Source: Pseudoalteromonas espejiana DSM 9414 (GTDB lineage Bacteria; Pseudomonadota; Gammaproteobacteria; Enterobacterales; Alteromonadaceae). Taken from it: a stretch of DNA of 64,000 bases. The first letter of the stretch is position 1; every line of letters starts with the position of its first letter. The stretch covers positions 248,001-312,000 of the forward strand of contig NZ_CP011029.1 in assembly GCF_002221525.1 (NCBI RefSeq), in the 5' to 3' direction. Of this stretch, positions 52,241 to 61,618 are shown one piece after another. A program made the position numbers and the translations under genes. The notes under the pieces are model-generated. The model was not told the DNA's origin, did no database searches, and saw only the letters and a list, made by a program, of their open reading frames with translations.

Positions 52241-53167
52241 ATGGATTTAGAGGTTATTACTAATATTTTATACGCCACCATTCGTACCGGTACGCCTTTA
52301 TTGCTGGTGGCACTAGGTGAAATGGTATGCGAGAAAAGCGGCACACTAAACCTTGGGCAAGAGGGCATGATGCTGCTCGGTGCGGTGGCAGGGTTTATAA
52401 CCATGTACCAGTGCGACAACCTATTTATAGGCTTTAGTGTGGCTGCGCTTGTGGGGGTAATGGCGTCGTTAGTATTTGCGTTTGTAGCACTTAATTTAAA
52501 TGCCAGCCAAGTAGCCGCAGGATTGGCGCTAACCATTTTTGGCACGGGTTTGTCGGCCTTTTTAGGTGCCGACTATGAGGGAAAAACCATTAATGCTTTA
52601 CCTACTTTAGCAATTGCTGGGTTTGAGCATATTCCGGTACTGGGCAAAGCGCTATTTTCGCAAGATGCCATTGTGTATTTAAGTTGGGCGTTAGTGCTAG
52701 GGGCTTATTTATTTTTTAAATATCACCGAGCAGGGCTTGCAGTACGTGCTATTGGCGAAAACCCAGGTGTAGGCAATAACCTAGGTTTACCGGTAATGCG
52801 TACTCGTTATTTAGCGGTGATGTTTGGCGGTGCATTAGCGGGTATTGCAGGGGCGTACTTGTCGCTTGCTTACACACCGCTTTGGACACAAAACATGACA
52901 TCGGGGCGTGGCTGGATAGCGCTTGCTTTAGTGGTTTTTGCAAGCTGGCGAATTGAGCGGGTAATGCTTGGCGCTTATTTATTTGGTTTTGCCAGCATTA
53001 TGCACTTAGTGGCACAGGCATTTGGCTTAGCGGTTGATTCTAATTTACTGGCCATGCTGCCTTATGGTGCAACGCTTATTGTACTAATTATGCTAAGTAA
53101 AAATAAACAAAAACTAAAAATGTACGAACCCATGTGGCTAGGGAAACCGTGGCACAAAGGGCATTAA
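52241..53167 (+). CDS. Nucleoside ABC importer, permease 2
   Basis: A 308-residue permease of the same family, about nine helices. ATIRTGTPLLLVALGEMVCEKSGTLNLGQEGMMLLGA is the diagnostic N-terminal half for the second permease of BMP-type systems, and GMMLLGAVAGF continues it. Two-base gap after permease 1, a 67-base gap before the binding protein. Confidence 0.92.
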   Translation: MDLEVITNILYATIRTGTPLLLVALGEMVCEKSGTLNLGQEGMMLLGAVAGFITMYQCDNLFIGFSVAALVGVMASLVFAFVALNLNASQVAAGLALTIFGTGLSAFLGADYEGKTINALPTLAIAGFEHIPVLGKALFSQDAIVYLSWALVLGAYLFFKYHRAGLAVRAIGENPGVGNNLGLPVMRTRYLAVMFGGALAGIAGAYLSLAYTPLWTQNMTSGRGWIALALVVFASWRIERVMLGAYLFGFASIMHLVAQAFGLAVDSNLLAMLPYGATLIVLIMLSKNKQKLKMYEPMWLGKPWHKGH

Positions 53168-53234
53168 GATTTTAAACAAAGAAGTAAAAATAAGCCTTCA
53201 ACAGGATATTAAAAATACAACACGGAGAATAACA

Positions 53235-54302
53235 ATGAAAAAACTAATAACAGCGCTTGGCGTAGCACTTAGCTTAGGGTTAAGCGCTACTGCACTTGCA
53301 AAAGACAGCGTAAAAGTAGGGTTTGTATATGTCAGCCCCATTGGCGAAGCCGGTTGGACCTACACACACGATGTAAGCCGCCACTACCTAGAAGAAAAAT
53401 TTGGCGAAAAAATAGAAACCACCTTTGTAGAAAGCGTTCCTGAGGGCGCCGATGCAGAGCGAGTTATTACACAATTAGCTAAAAGCGGGCACGATTTAAT
53501 ATTTACCACCTCGTTTGGCTACATGAACCCGACCATTAAAGTGGCTAAACGTTTTCCGAATGTAAAGTTTGAGCATGCAACAGGTTATAAACGCGCTAAA
53601 AATGTAGGCACTTACTTTGACCGTATTTACGAAGGACGTTACTTAACCGGTGTTATTGCAGGGCACATGAGTAAATCCGACAGTATTGGCTACATTGCTG
53701 CATTTCCAATTCCAGAAGTAATACGCGGTATTAACGCATTTACTTTAGGCCTGCGCTCAGTAAAGCCTGATGCTCAGGTCAAAGTAGTGTGGGTTAATAG
53801 CTGGTTCGACCCAGGTAAAGAGCGCGAAGCTGCCGACAGTTTAATAGACCAAGGTGTTGATATTATTACTCAACATACCGACTCGCCTGCGCCACTTCAA
53901 GCCGCAGAAGCCGCCGGAATATACGCTATTGGTTACCACTCAGATATGAGCGGCTATGGTAAAAAAGCGCACCTTACGGCGCCTGTGCACCATTGGGATG
54001 AGTTTTACGCCCAGCGCGTACAGCAAGTGCTTGACGATAAATGGCAATCGCAAGATGTATGGAAAGGCATAGACGCCGGTATGACGCGTTTAGCGCCTCT
54101 AAGTAAAGATATTCCTGCCAATGTAGTCGCTGAAATAGATGCTCTTAGTGCAAAAATTGCTAATGGCGAGTTTCATCCATTTAGTGGCCCAATTAAAAAT
54201 CAGCAAGGTGAGTTGGTTACTAAAGCAGGCCAAACAATCGATGATAAAACTCTATTGGGCATGGACTTTTACGTAGAAGGCGTTGAAGGGCAGCTTAAAT
54301 AA
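53235..54302 (+). CDS. BMP-family periplasmic purine/nucleoside-binding protein
   Basis: A 355-residue substrate-binding protein with a type I signal peptide (cleavage ATALAKDS), so it is soluble in the periplasm rather than a lipoprotein. Motifs: VGFVYVSPIGEAGWTYTHD, IFTTSFGYMNPTIKVAKRFPNVKFEHATGY, GYIAAFPIPEVIRGINAFTLG, and DIITQHTDSPAPLQAAEA. This is the BMP (PnrA-like) family, which binds purine nucleosides or bases. It is last in the ABC operon, preceded by GGAG. Confidence 0.93.
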   Translation: MKKLITALGVALSLGLSATALAKDSVKVGFVYVSPIGEAGWTYTHDVSRHYLEEKFGEKIETTFVESVPEGADAERVITQLAKSGHDLIFTTSFGYMNPTIKVAKRFPNVKFEHATGYKRAKNVGTYFDRIYEGRYLTGVIAGHMSKSDSIGYIAAFPIPEVIRGINAFTLGLRSVKPDAQVKVVWVNSWFDPGKEREAADSLIDQGVDIITQHTDSPAPLQAAEAAGIYAIGYHSDMSGYGKKAHLTAPVHHWDEFYAQRVQQVLDDKWQSQDVWKGIDAGMTRLAPLSKDIPANVVAEIDALSAKIANGEFHPFSGPIKNQQGELVTKAGQTIDDKTLLGMDFYVEGVEGQLK

Positions 54303-54381
54303 GCGCTTAGGTAGTTAAAGTAAAATAAGGGCAAGTGGGTGTTTAGCTTGCCCGTTTTTAAGCGCTAAAAGGATGTTAACC

Positions 54382-55758
54382 ATGTCAAATCAAGATGTTA
54401 ATTCAGAAGACATAATCTACGCGGTAGATGATAAACCCGGAATAACCGAATCATTTTTTGCCGCACTACAACACGTACTAGCAAGCTTTGTAAGTATTAT
54501 TACGCCTACGCTTATTATTGGTGGGGTATTGGGGCTTGGCAGCGAAATACCCTATTTAATTAGTATGGCGTTGTTTGTATCGGGAGTTGGTACGTTTATT
54601 CAAGCGCGCCGTGTGGGGCCTATTGGCTCTGGGCTTATATGTGTGCAAGGCACCAGCTTTGCTTTTTTAGGCACTATTTTGGCCACTGGTTTTTCTGTAA
54701 AAGCTACCGGTGGCAGTAACGATGATGTGCTTGCCACTATATTTGCGGTGTGCTTTTTAGCGGCCTTTGTAGAGATTTTTATTAGTTTTTTTATAGAAAA
54801 ACTGGGTAAGGTAATTAAACCTGTAGTCACCGGTGTGGTGATCACCACCATTGGGGTTTATCTCATTAAAGTAGGCATGACCGACATAGGCGGTGGCCAG
54901 TGGTTATTAACTAATATGCCTGAAAAGTTTGCATCAGCAAGTAACTTAATTGTTGGTTTTTCGGTGGTGGCATTAGTGGTGCTACTTAACGCCAGTAAAA
55001 ATCAGTGGGTAAGGCTTACCGCTGTGGTTGTAGCCATGATAGTAGGCTGGATACTTGCGGTTGTTTTAGGTATTGCCAAGTTTGAGGTGGGCGAGTTTGA
55101 TTTTATTGCCATGCCAATACCATTCAAATACGGCTTTAATATTGATTTTGGCGCCATGATTGCTTTTGGCTTTTTATACCTTATTACAGCCATAGAATCG
55201 ACCGGCGATATTACCGCTAATTGTGCGGTGTCTAAATTACCCGTTAAGGGTGCAAGCTATTTAGCCCGAATACGCGCAGGTGTATTAGGTGATGGCGTTA
55301 ACTCAATGATTGCAGCCGCATTTAATACCTTTCCTAATACTACTTTTAGTCAAAACAATGGGGTTATTCAGTTAACGGGTGTGGCAAGTAGGTATATTGG
55401 CCTATGGATTGGCGCAATACTGATTGTTTTAGGGTTATTTCCGGTGGTGGGGGCTGTACTACAAAACATACCCAAACCCGTGCTTGGCGGTGCAACGCTT
55501 GTAATGTTTGGCACCGTGGCAGCCGCAGGGGTAAAAATACTCGCGAGCGAGAAAATCAATCGCCGTAGTTTACTTATTATTGCCGTAAGTTTAGGTATGG
55601 GGCTAGGCGTTAGTTTTGTACCAGAGCTATTTATAAATGCACCTAAATTAGTAACCGCCATATTTGGTAGTGCTGTGACGGTGTCGGGTTTAACAGCAAT
55701 TGTTATGACCCTGATATTACCTGAAAATTATTCAGCAAGTACGGATCATCTTAACTAA
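54382..55758 (+). CDS. NCS2-family purine permease
   Basis: A 458-residue nucleobase:cation symporter-2 protein with about 14 helices. Family marks are LQHVLASFVSIITPTLIIGG, VQGTSFAFLG, the TAIESTGDITANCAVS segment and NTFPNTTFSQNNGVIQLTGVASR motif with GLFPVVGA after it. These fit xanthine/urate carriers. The start at 54382 has AAGGA eight bases upstream; the in-frame ATG at 54373 overlaps it. A 79-base gap separates it from the binding protein. Substrate (xanthine or urate) is inferred from family and neighbours. Confidence 0.92.
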   Translation: MSNQDVNSEDIIYAVDDKPGITESFFAALQHVLASFVSIITPTLIIGGVLGLGSEIPYLISMALFVSGVGTFIQARRVGPIGSGLICVQGTSFAFLGTILATGFSVKATGGSNDDVLATIFAVCFLAAFVEIFISFFIEKLGKVIKPVVTGVVITTIGVYLIKVGMTDIGGGQWLLTNMPEKFASASNLIVGFSVVALVVLLNASKNQWVRLTAVVVAMIVGWILAVVLGIAKFEVGEFDFIAMPIPFKYGFNIDFGAMIAFGFLYLITAIESTGDITANCAVSKLPVKGASYLARIRAGVLGDGVNSMIAAAFNTFPNTTFSQNNGVIQLTGVASRYIGLWIGAILIVLGLFPVVGAVLQNIPKPVLGGATLVMFGTVAAAGVKILASEKINRRSLLIIAVSLGMGLGVSFVPELFINAPKLVTAIFGSAVTVSGLTAIVMTLILPENYSASTDHLN

Positions 55759-55788
55759 ACTAATAAAATTATAAAAAAGGGATCAACA

Positions 55789-56523
55789 ATGAAAATCAAA
55801 ACAATCAAAAAGTTAGCATTAGTAACGGCAATTGCTGTTTGCTCAACTGGGGTGTCGGCAAAAGAGCTTTGGTCAGATTTTAGTATTACCGCCATGACCG
55901 GTGCAGATTACCTAGAGCCGTTTTCTGGCGAGGAAGACGACAGAAGCGTAGTAACCATTGAGCACGCATCGGGGCATACTTGGGGAGGCACGTTCTTCTT
56001 TATGGATAGGTTAAGTAACCCCGACGAAGTATACGGAGAGCTAAATATAAACCCAACACTTTACAAACCACAAGACAGCTTTGTTAAAGAGGTGTTTTTA
56101 GGGCTACAAACAGAATATGGCTCAGGCGATACCGATCAAAATAACTATTTATTGGGTGGTGGCGTGTCGTTAGATGTACCTGGTTTTCAATACTTTAACG
56201 TGGCCTATTACCGCCGTTTTCAAGACGATATAGGTATAGAGCGTGAAGATAACAATCAAATAACCGTAACGTGGGGCTATAACAACGGCAACTTTAGGTA
56301 CGATGGCTTTTTAGATATTGTCGATAGCACCGACACTATGTTTGGTAAAAGTGAAGGCGGTTTTAACTTTACCTCACAACTTAAGTACAACATTGCCCCA
56401 ATGCTTGGCCTAGACACAGGCCGCCTTGATGTAGGTATTGAGTACGTATTTTGGAAAAATAAGTTTGGTGTAGATGGCGAAACAGAGCACAACCCAAACC
56501 TAATGGTTAAATGGCACTTTTAA
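55789..56523 (+). CDS. Tsx-like nucleoside-specific outer membrane channel
   Basis: A 244-residue outer-membrane protein with signal peptide (ALVTAIAVCSTGVSA). The barrel starts KELWSDFSITAMTGADYLEPF, contains EHASGHTWGGTFFFMDR and ends NLMVKWHF with a terminal Phe, matching the Tsx/OmpK family of 12-stranded nucleoside channels. It completes the path: outer membrane entry, periplasmic capture and inner membrane import. A 30-base gap from the NCS2 gene and a terminator downstream. Confidence 0.9.
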   Translation: MKIKTIKKLALVTAIAVCSTGVSAKELWSDFSITAMTGADYLEPFSGEEDDRSVVTIEHASGHTWGGTFFFMDRLSNPDEVYGELNINPTLYKPQDSFVKEVFLGLQTEYGSGDTDQNNYLLGGGVSLDVPGFQYFNVAYYRRFQDDIGIEREDNNQITVTWGYNNGNFRYDGFLDIVDSTDTMFGKSEGGFNFTSQLKYNIAPMLGLDTGRLDVGIEYVFWKNKFGVDGETEHNPNLMVKWHF

Positions 56524-56553
56524 AACTTTAAGCGATTCAGAATATGACTACAT

Positions 56554-56583
56554 AAGGCTGCTATTTAATGCAGCCTTTTTTAT
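56554..56583 (+). terminator. Rho-independent terminator of the purine uptake operon
   Basis: AAGGCTGC / GCAGCCTT stem with an eight-base loop and a following T-run. Confidence 0.88.
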
Positions 56584-56629
56584 AAATTAAGTACGTTTAA
56601 TTGGTTTGAGTTAATAAATAATCAACGAT

Positions 56630-56649
56630 AACCTTAATCGATTAAGGTT
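56630..56649. promoter_or_regulatory. Perfect 20-bp palindrome upstream of the receptor gene
   Basis: AACCTTAATCGATTAAGGTT, fully symmetric, about 85 bases before the receptor ATG. A candidate operator for an unidentified dimeric regulator. Confidence 0.5.
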
Positions 56650-56687
56650 TATTGTGAATTAACAAAATGTTAATTGCTGAACGTATT

Positions 56688-56706
56688 GGTAATTGTTATC
56701 ATTACG
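56688..56706. promoter_or_regulatory. Candidate Fur box
   Basis: GGTAATTGTTATCATTACG matches 13 of 19 positions of the Fur consensus GATAATGATAATCATTATC by hand count; 27 bases upstream of a catecholate-type receptor. Confidence 0.55.
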
Positions 56707-56732
56707 TAAAATAACCAATTAAATATCACGTG

Positions 56733-58631
56733 ATGACTCTGAAAACCACTTTAGTACTACCTCTAATTGCTGTAGCGCCGTTATACACTTTAGCAAATGT
56801 AAACAACGATATAGAAACAATTGTTGTAACCGCCTCTGGTTTTGAACAAACCTTAGCGCAAGCGCCAGCTTCTATTACTTTAATTAGTAGAAAGCAGCTT
56901 GAAAACCGCGCTTATAAAGACTTAACCGATGCGCTTAACGATGTTGCAGGGGTTACGGTTACAGGTGGTGGTTCACGACAAGATATAAGTGTACGTGGCA
57001 TGCCAGCGCAGTATACGGCCATTTTAGTCGATGGTAAAAAACAATCAGGGCGCGAGTCGCAGCCAAGTGGTAGCGGTGGGTTTGAACAAGATTGGCTACC
57101 GCCACTTGATGCTATTGAACGAATTGAAGTTGTGCGCGGACCTATGTCTACGCTTTATGGATCTGATGCAATTGGCGGTGTAATTAATGTTATTACTCGT
57201 AAAAGCTATGAAAATTGGCACGCAAACTTGCGTGTTGAAACAACACAACAAAGTAATAGCGATTCTGGCGATGAATACCAAGGCCAAATATATGTAGCAG
57301 GGCCATTGATTAAAGACTTACTGAGCATTAATTTATCGGCTCTTTACCAAGAACGAGAAGAAGATGCCATTGAGCGTGGCTACGGTGAAAAAGAGTTAAC
57401 AAGCTACAGCGGTACGTTGCATTTAACCGCAACCAAACAAGATGTAGTATCGTTTGAATACAGTGAACATGATCAAAAGCGTAGTTCTACCTCTGGGTTA
57501 TCATTACCTAGTCGTAATAGCTCAACAGAAACAAATAACAACCGTCGTTCAATGTCTTTATCGCACAAAGGTGATTATAACTGGGGAGCCGCGCATTCTT
57601 ATATTCAACAAGAGAGCGTTGAAAACGAGGGTCGCGAAATTACCATAGATAACACATTAGCAAATACACAATGGTCAATAGCGCTTAATAACCACCATGT
57701 AACAATAGGCGGTGCGTTTGAACAAGAAAAACTAAATGATAAAACCACTAATGCGGCCTCAATTACAGAAATAGATAACAAGCAATGGTCTGTATTTAGT
57801 GAAGATGAGTGGAGCTTTCACCCCGATTTTACCCTCACAGCTGGGCTACGTTTAGACGATAACGAGCAGTTTGATTCGCATTTTAGCCCTAGACTTTACG
57901 GTGTGTGGAATATTAACTCACAGTGGACATTTAAATCGGGCATAGCCACAGGCTACAGAGCCCCCGATTTACGCGAGCTAAGCCCTAATTGGGTGCAAAC
58001 GAGTCGTGGTGGTGATTTATTTGGTAATGCAGAATTAGAGCCTGAAACATCAGTGAGCAAAGAAGCAGCGCTTTATTTTGCTAACAATACATTTCAAACT
58101 AATGTGACGCTTTTTCATAACAGCTTTAAAGATAAAATTAACACCGTTTTATGCCCAATTACTGTGTGTGGCGATGAAACTGACCGCTACAATATAAACA
58201 TTGATAAAGCCGTTACTTATGGTGCTGAGCTAAATATAGAGGCTCAGTTAAGTACAGATATTATGCTTTCATCAAGCTACAGCTACACATTTTCTGAGCA
58301 ACGCAGTGGCGATAACAAAGGCCAACCGCTTACTCAAATTCCTGAACATTTGGCATCGCTGAATATTAATTGGGATATAAACAACGCTTTAAATGCTTGG
58401 GCTCGCACTAATTACCGCAGTAAAGAAAGCGAACCGGCCTCTGTTACAAGTCGTTTAACGTCTGCTCCATCAATTACCACAACCGATTTAGGGAGTGCGT
58501 GGAAAATAAATGATAACGTTAAAGTTATGTTTGGAATTTATAACCTGTTTAACAAATCAACAACCTACGATGAATACGGTTATGTAGAAGATGGCCGGCG
58601 TTATTGGTTCGCTATTGATACAAAACTTTAA
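56733..58631 (+). CDS. TonB-dependent receptor, catecholate siderophore (FepA/IrgA-like) type
   Basis: A 632-residue outer-membrane receptor with signal peptide (LVLPLIAVAPLYTLA). TonB box region ETIVVTASG, plug domain with DALNDVAGVTVTGGG, DISVRGMP and IERIEVVRGPMSTLYGSDAIGGVINVITRK, then a barrel ending WFAIDTKL. The layout FKSGIATGYRAPDLRELSPN in the barrel is typical of IrgA/FepA/CirA receptors. ATG 56733 is preferred to GTG 56730. A Fur-box-like site lies upstream. Iron-siderophore uptake is likely; the ligand is unknown. Confidence 0.9.
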   Translation: MTLKTTLVLPLIAVAPLYTLANVNNDIETIVVTASGFEQTLAQAPASITLISRKQLENRAYKDLTDALNDVAGVTVTGGGSRQDISVRGMPAQYTAILVDGKKQSGRESQPSGSGGFEQDWLPPLDAIERIEVVRGPMSTLYGSDAIGGVINVITRKSYENWHANLRVETTQQSNSDSGDEYQGQIYVAGPLIKDLLSINLSALYQEREEDAIERGYGEKELTSYSGTLHLTATKQDVVSFEYSEHDQKRSSTSGLSLPSRNSSTETNNNRRSMSLSHKGDYNWGAAHSYIQQESVENEGREITIDNTLANTQWSIALNNHHVTIGGAFEQEKLNDKTTNAASITEIDNKQWSVFSEDEWSFHPDFTLTAGLRLDDNEQFDSHFSPRLYGVWNINSQWTFKSGIATGYRAPDLRELSPNWVQTSRGGDLFGNAELEPETSVSKEAALYFANNTFQTNVTLFHNSFKDKINTVLCPITVCGDETDRYNINIDKAVTYGAELNIEAQLSTDIMLSSSYSYTFSEQRSGDNKGQPLTQIPEHLASLNINWDINNALNAWARTNYRSKESEPASVTSRLTSAPSITTTDLGSAWKINDNVKVMFGIYNLFNKSTTYDEYGYVEDGRRYWFAIDTKL

Positions 58632-58640
58632 GGGCACTGT

Positions 58641-59657
58641 ATGAAAAAGTTTTTTATACCAACGGTATTATTTACTAGCTTAATAGCGCTACCTGTTATG
58701 GCTAAAAATACGCCATTAACAGCGCAAGATTATGTCGATAAAGGCATGCAATACGCGCAAGAGTTTCCCGGGTTAACAAGTTTATGCGATATACAAAACC
58801 CTTTAAGAGATTTAACTAAACGTGTTCGCAGTAACAATGAGAGTAAAAAACGTAGTAAAGCATCTGCTAAAAAGCGCCGCTCATCAATAGAGCCAACACA
58901 GGTATTTGATAACCTTTATTATGTAGGTACCGGTGGAGTAGCAAGTTGGGTGATTAAAACATCTCAAGGGCTTATTGTTGTTGATGCACTTAATAATAAC
59001 GAGCAAGCAAAAAACTACATTGAAGAAGGTTTGCTAAAACTGGGTTTAGACCCTAATGATATTAAGTATTTAATTATTAGCCATGGGCATGGCGATCATT
59101 ATGGTGGGCAAGAGTACTTAGTTGATAAATACAAACCGCGTGTAGTAATGAGCGAAGTTGAGTGGCTGCGCTTAGAACAACCCAAGCTCGATTTTGAAAG
59201 CCCACGTTGGGGCAAACGACCAACACGAGATATAAGCACAAAAGAGGCCGATACCATTACGCTTGGCGACACTAGTATTGGCGTTCACTTAACACCTGGG
59301 CACACGCCTGGCACTGTGTCTTTGTTATTTCCCGTGTACGATAACGGCAAAAAACATATGCTCAGTCTATGGGGTGGAACTGGCCTTAATTATGGCCCCG
59401 ATTTACAACGTATTGCAGCTTATAGCGAAGCCGCAAAACGCTTTGGCGATATTGCCGTTAAAGCAGGTGTTGATGTATTTATATCAAACCACCCTAAGCG
59501 CGATGGCTCGTTTGAGCGTATTAAGCAATTAAATAAAAGACCCGATAATGCACCACACCCGTTTGTGATTGGTACCGAGCAAGCCTCGCATGGTTTTTCT
59601 ATGTTAAGCGATTGCACCTACGCGCAGGTTTTAAAAATTGAGTCTCAGCTAAAGTAA
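58641..59657 (+). CDS. Exported metallo-beta-lactamase-fold hydrolase
   Basis: A 338-residue protein with signal peptide (to about residue 21, ALPVMA). A basic insert KKRSKASAKKRRSS (69-82) precedes the MBL domain. Zinc ligands: HGHGDH (H148, H150, D152, H153), H221 in TPGHTPG, and H284 in SNHPKRDG, the pattern of the B3 class and of related esterase-like proteins. It starts nine bases after the receptor stop, so they are an operon. It may act on the siderophore or an imported compound in the periplasm, or on beta-lactams; not decidable. Confidence 0.87.
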   Translation: MKKFFIPTVLFTSLIALPVMAKNTPLTAQDYVDKGMQYAQEFPGLTSLCDIQNPLRDLTKRVRSNNESKKRSKASAKKRRSSIEPTQVFDNLYYVGTGGVASWVIKTSQGLIVVDALNNNEQAKNYIEEGLLKLGLDPNDIKYLIISHGHGDHYGGQEYLVDKYKPRVVMSEVEWLRLEQPKLDFESPRWGKRPTRDISTKEADTITLGDTSIGVHLTPGHTPGTVSLLFPVYDNGKKHMLSLWGGTGLNYGPDLQRIAAYSEAAKRFGDIAVKAGVDVFISNHPKRDGSFERIKQLNKRPDNAPHPFVIGTEQASHGFSMLSDCTYAQVLKIESQLK

Positions 59658-59663
59658 TAGTCA

Positions 59664-59689
59664 AACCCCTTTAATTTATTAAAGGGGTT
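59664..59689. terminator. Terminator between convergent MBL and histidine kinase genes
   Basis: AACCCCTTTAA / TTAAAGGGGTT stem with a four-base loop. T-richness follows on the plus strand. Confidence 0.75.
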
Positions 59690-59692
59690 ATT

Positions 59693-61618
59693 TTAATTTG
59701 GCTTTTTGTTTTTGCTAGTAACTGCAAACTTAATTATAAACTGCGTTGTATAATCTCCTGCAGGCTTTTTATTTAAAGTGATAGACCCACCTAGCACCTT
59801 TGTTACCCATTGGTGCACCATATAAAGTCCAAGCCCTGTATTACCTTTGCCCCTAGCTGAGGTATAAAAAGGCTCAAATATAACGTTTTGAACGTCCTCA
59901 TTTATACCTACACCGGTGTCAGAAACGACAATTAGCAAGTGATTACTATCTTCAGTTTGTACAGAAATATTAATACTGCCGTGATTTTGTTTTTTAAAGC
60001 CATGAGTAAGTGCATTTATAATTAAGTTTTCTAGTATCTGCGAAATGATTCCCGGCCTGCTAGTAATTTTACCCTTAAATTGATAGTCGGTAGAGAGTGT
60101 AACTCGCGACTTTTTTAATTGCGGGCTAAGTGTAATAAGTAAATCGTCTATTAGTTTTGTGATTTCAAAGCTTACGTCATCATCGTTATTTCGATCTACC
60201 GCCATTCGTTTAAAGCTTTTTACAAGCACTGCTGATTTGTCTAAATTTACCCTTGCTAATGAAATGTTTTGCGCAATAGTGTTTAAACCTTCATCAAGCT
60301 GGGACTTAGTTAAGCCCGTTTTTACGCACTCGTTTAATTTTTCGGTGGCCATACCTGCATTAGAAATCGATATAATAGCGCCGCCAATAGGGGTGTTCAT
60401 CTCGTGGGCAACGCCCGCAACAAGCATACCCAAAGAAGATAGCTTTTGTGCTTCTACTAAGCTCTCTTGTAATTGCATTTGCTGTTTTATGGTTTTACTT
60501 AAAGTGTTGTTTACCGCTCTGAGCTCTGTTTCTTCTTTTTTTAATTGTTTAGATAGTTTGAGTAGTTCAAGCTGGTACTTATAATCCCTATAAACGTAAG
60601 CAATAGTAATAAGTAATAAAATAAAGCTACATAATAATGCGTATTTTAAGGCGCTACTTTTAGCATTACTCAATAGGATACTGTCGCTATTTATTAGCAA
60701 ATAAACTTTGTGCTCTTGTGAGCTTGTGCTGCTATGCAGCTCTCGTGCAGATATATAATTTAAAGGTCTATAGGTGTATAAGTTTTTATCTAAGTAGTGT
60801 GGGGTGTGTTTTGGCTTTTTGTTTTTAATTCGTTGCCAAAGAGCTGGATTAGTTACACCAAGTGAGCGTTTTTCATTATTAAACATAAAGCCAAATTCAT
60901 TAAACCTATCTGGGCTCAAAAGCCAATAGCCTTGTTGATTTAAAATATTAACTTTAGAGTGTTTGTCGCTAATACTTCGCAAGCGAGAAAACAGATAATT
61001 AAGGTTAAAATTAATTATAATTAGCCCATCAAACAAGTAGTCGTGAGAGTTGGTTTTAAAGGTCACTCTAATTGTTGGTTCTATGGGAAATACAACTTCA
61101 CCTTGTTCAATATTCAAATCTATTTTTGATACATAGGTAGCAGGCGGTTCTACCTTTAACCCTTCGGTTACATAATAGCGAGCGCTTTTGGCTTGTAGCT
61201 CAGGTTGAGGAGTGATTTTACCCTGTGTATTACTAAAGTTTACTCGGTATATTTCGGTTGCTTGTGAATTAAGCCACCTTATTTGAGAAATATTCCCTGT
61301 AATTATTCCAAAATCTAAAAAGTAATTTTCTATTTGTGTTCTGCGCTGAGTATCAGAAAGCGAAGCGCGTTGGTTAAACAATACCTGATTGCTAGCAAGC
61401 AACTGAGTAAGCTTAATAATACTGCTTACCTCTTTAGAAAACTCGGTATTAACAGCAACGAGCTTTTCTTGCTGAATTGCTTTTAAGCGCTTTAATTCTG
61501 CTTGGTATATTTGATCATAAACAAGCAAGCCCGTTAAAAAAGCAAGTAAGGTTAAAAATGTTGATTTTATTACTGCGTCTTTAACTATTTGAGAAAGCTT
61601 AAAGTTAATTGTTTTCAT
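59693..61618 (-). CDS. Membrane sensor histidine kinase
   Basis: A 641-residue kinase. TM1 is at about 17-35 and TM2 at about 324-343; between them is a periplasmic CACHE-like sensor of about 285 residues. A coiled-coil linker (350-395) leads to the HisKA region with phospho-His H405 in AGVAHEMNTPIGG, N-box ENLIINALTHG, G1 DTGVGI, and G2 GNTGLGLYM. The layout AHEMNTPIG is typical of the subgroup coupled to c-di-GMP regulators. It overlaps the upstream response regulator by 14 bases, so both form a two-component pair. Ligand unknown. Confidence 0.92.
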   Translation of the reverse strand: MKTINFKLSQIVKDAVIKSTFLTLLAFLTGLLVYDQIYQAELKRLKAIQQEKLVAVNTEFSKEVSSIIKLTQLLASNQVLFNQRASLSDTQRRTQIENYFLDFGIITGNISQIRWLNSQATEIYRVNFSNTQGKITPQPELQAKSARYYVTEGLKVEPPATYVSKIDLNIEQGEVVFPIEPTIRVTFKTNSHDYLFDGLIIINFNLNYLFSRLRSISDKHSKVNILNQQGYWLLSPDRFNEFGFMFNNEKRSLGVTNPALWQRIKNKKPKHTPHYLDKNLYTYRPLNYISARELHSSTSSQEHKVYLLINSDSILLSNAKSSALKYALLCSFILLLITIAYVYRDYKYQLELLKLSKQLKKEETELRAVNNTLSKTIKQQMQLQESLVEAQKLSSLGMLVAGVAHEMNTPIGGAIISISNAGMATEKLNECVKTGLTKSQLDEGLNTIAQNISLARVNLDKSAVLVKSFKRMAVDRNNDDDVSFEITKLIDDLLITLSPQLKKSRVTLSTDYQFKGKITSRPGIISQILENLIINALTHGFKKQNHGSINISVQTEDSNHLLIVVSDTGVGINEDVQNVIFEPFYTSARGKGNTGLGLYMVHQWVTKVLGGSITLNKKPAGDYTTQFIIKFAVTSKNKKPN

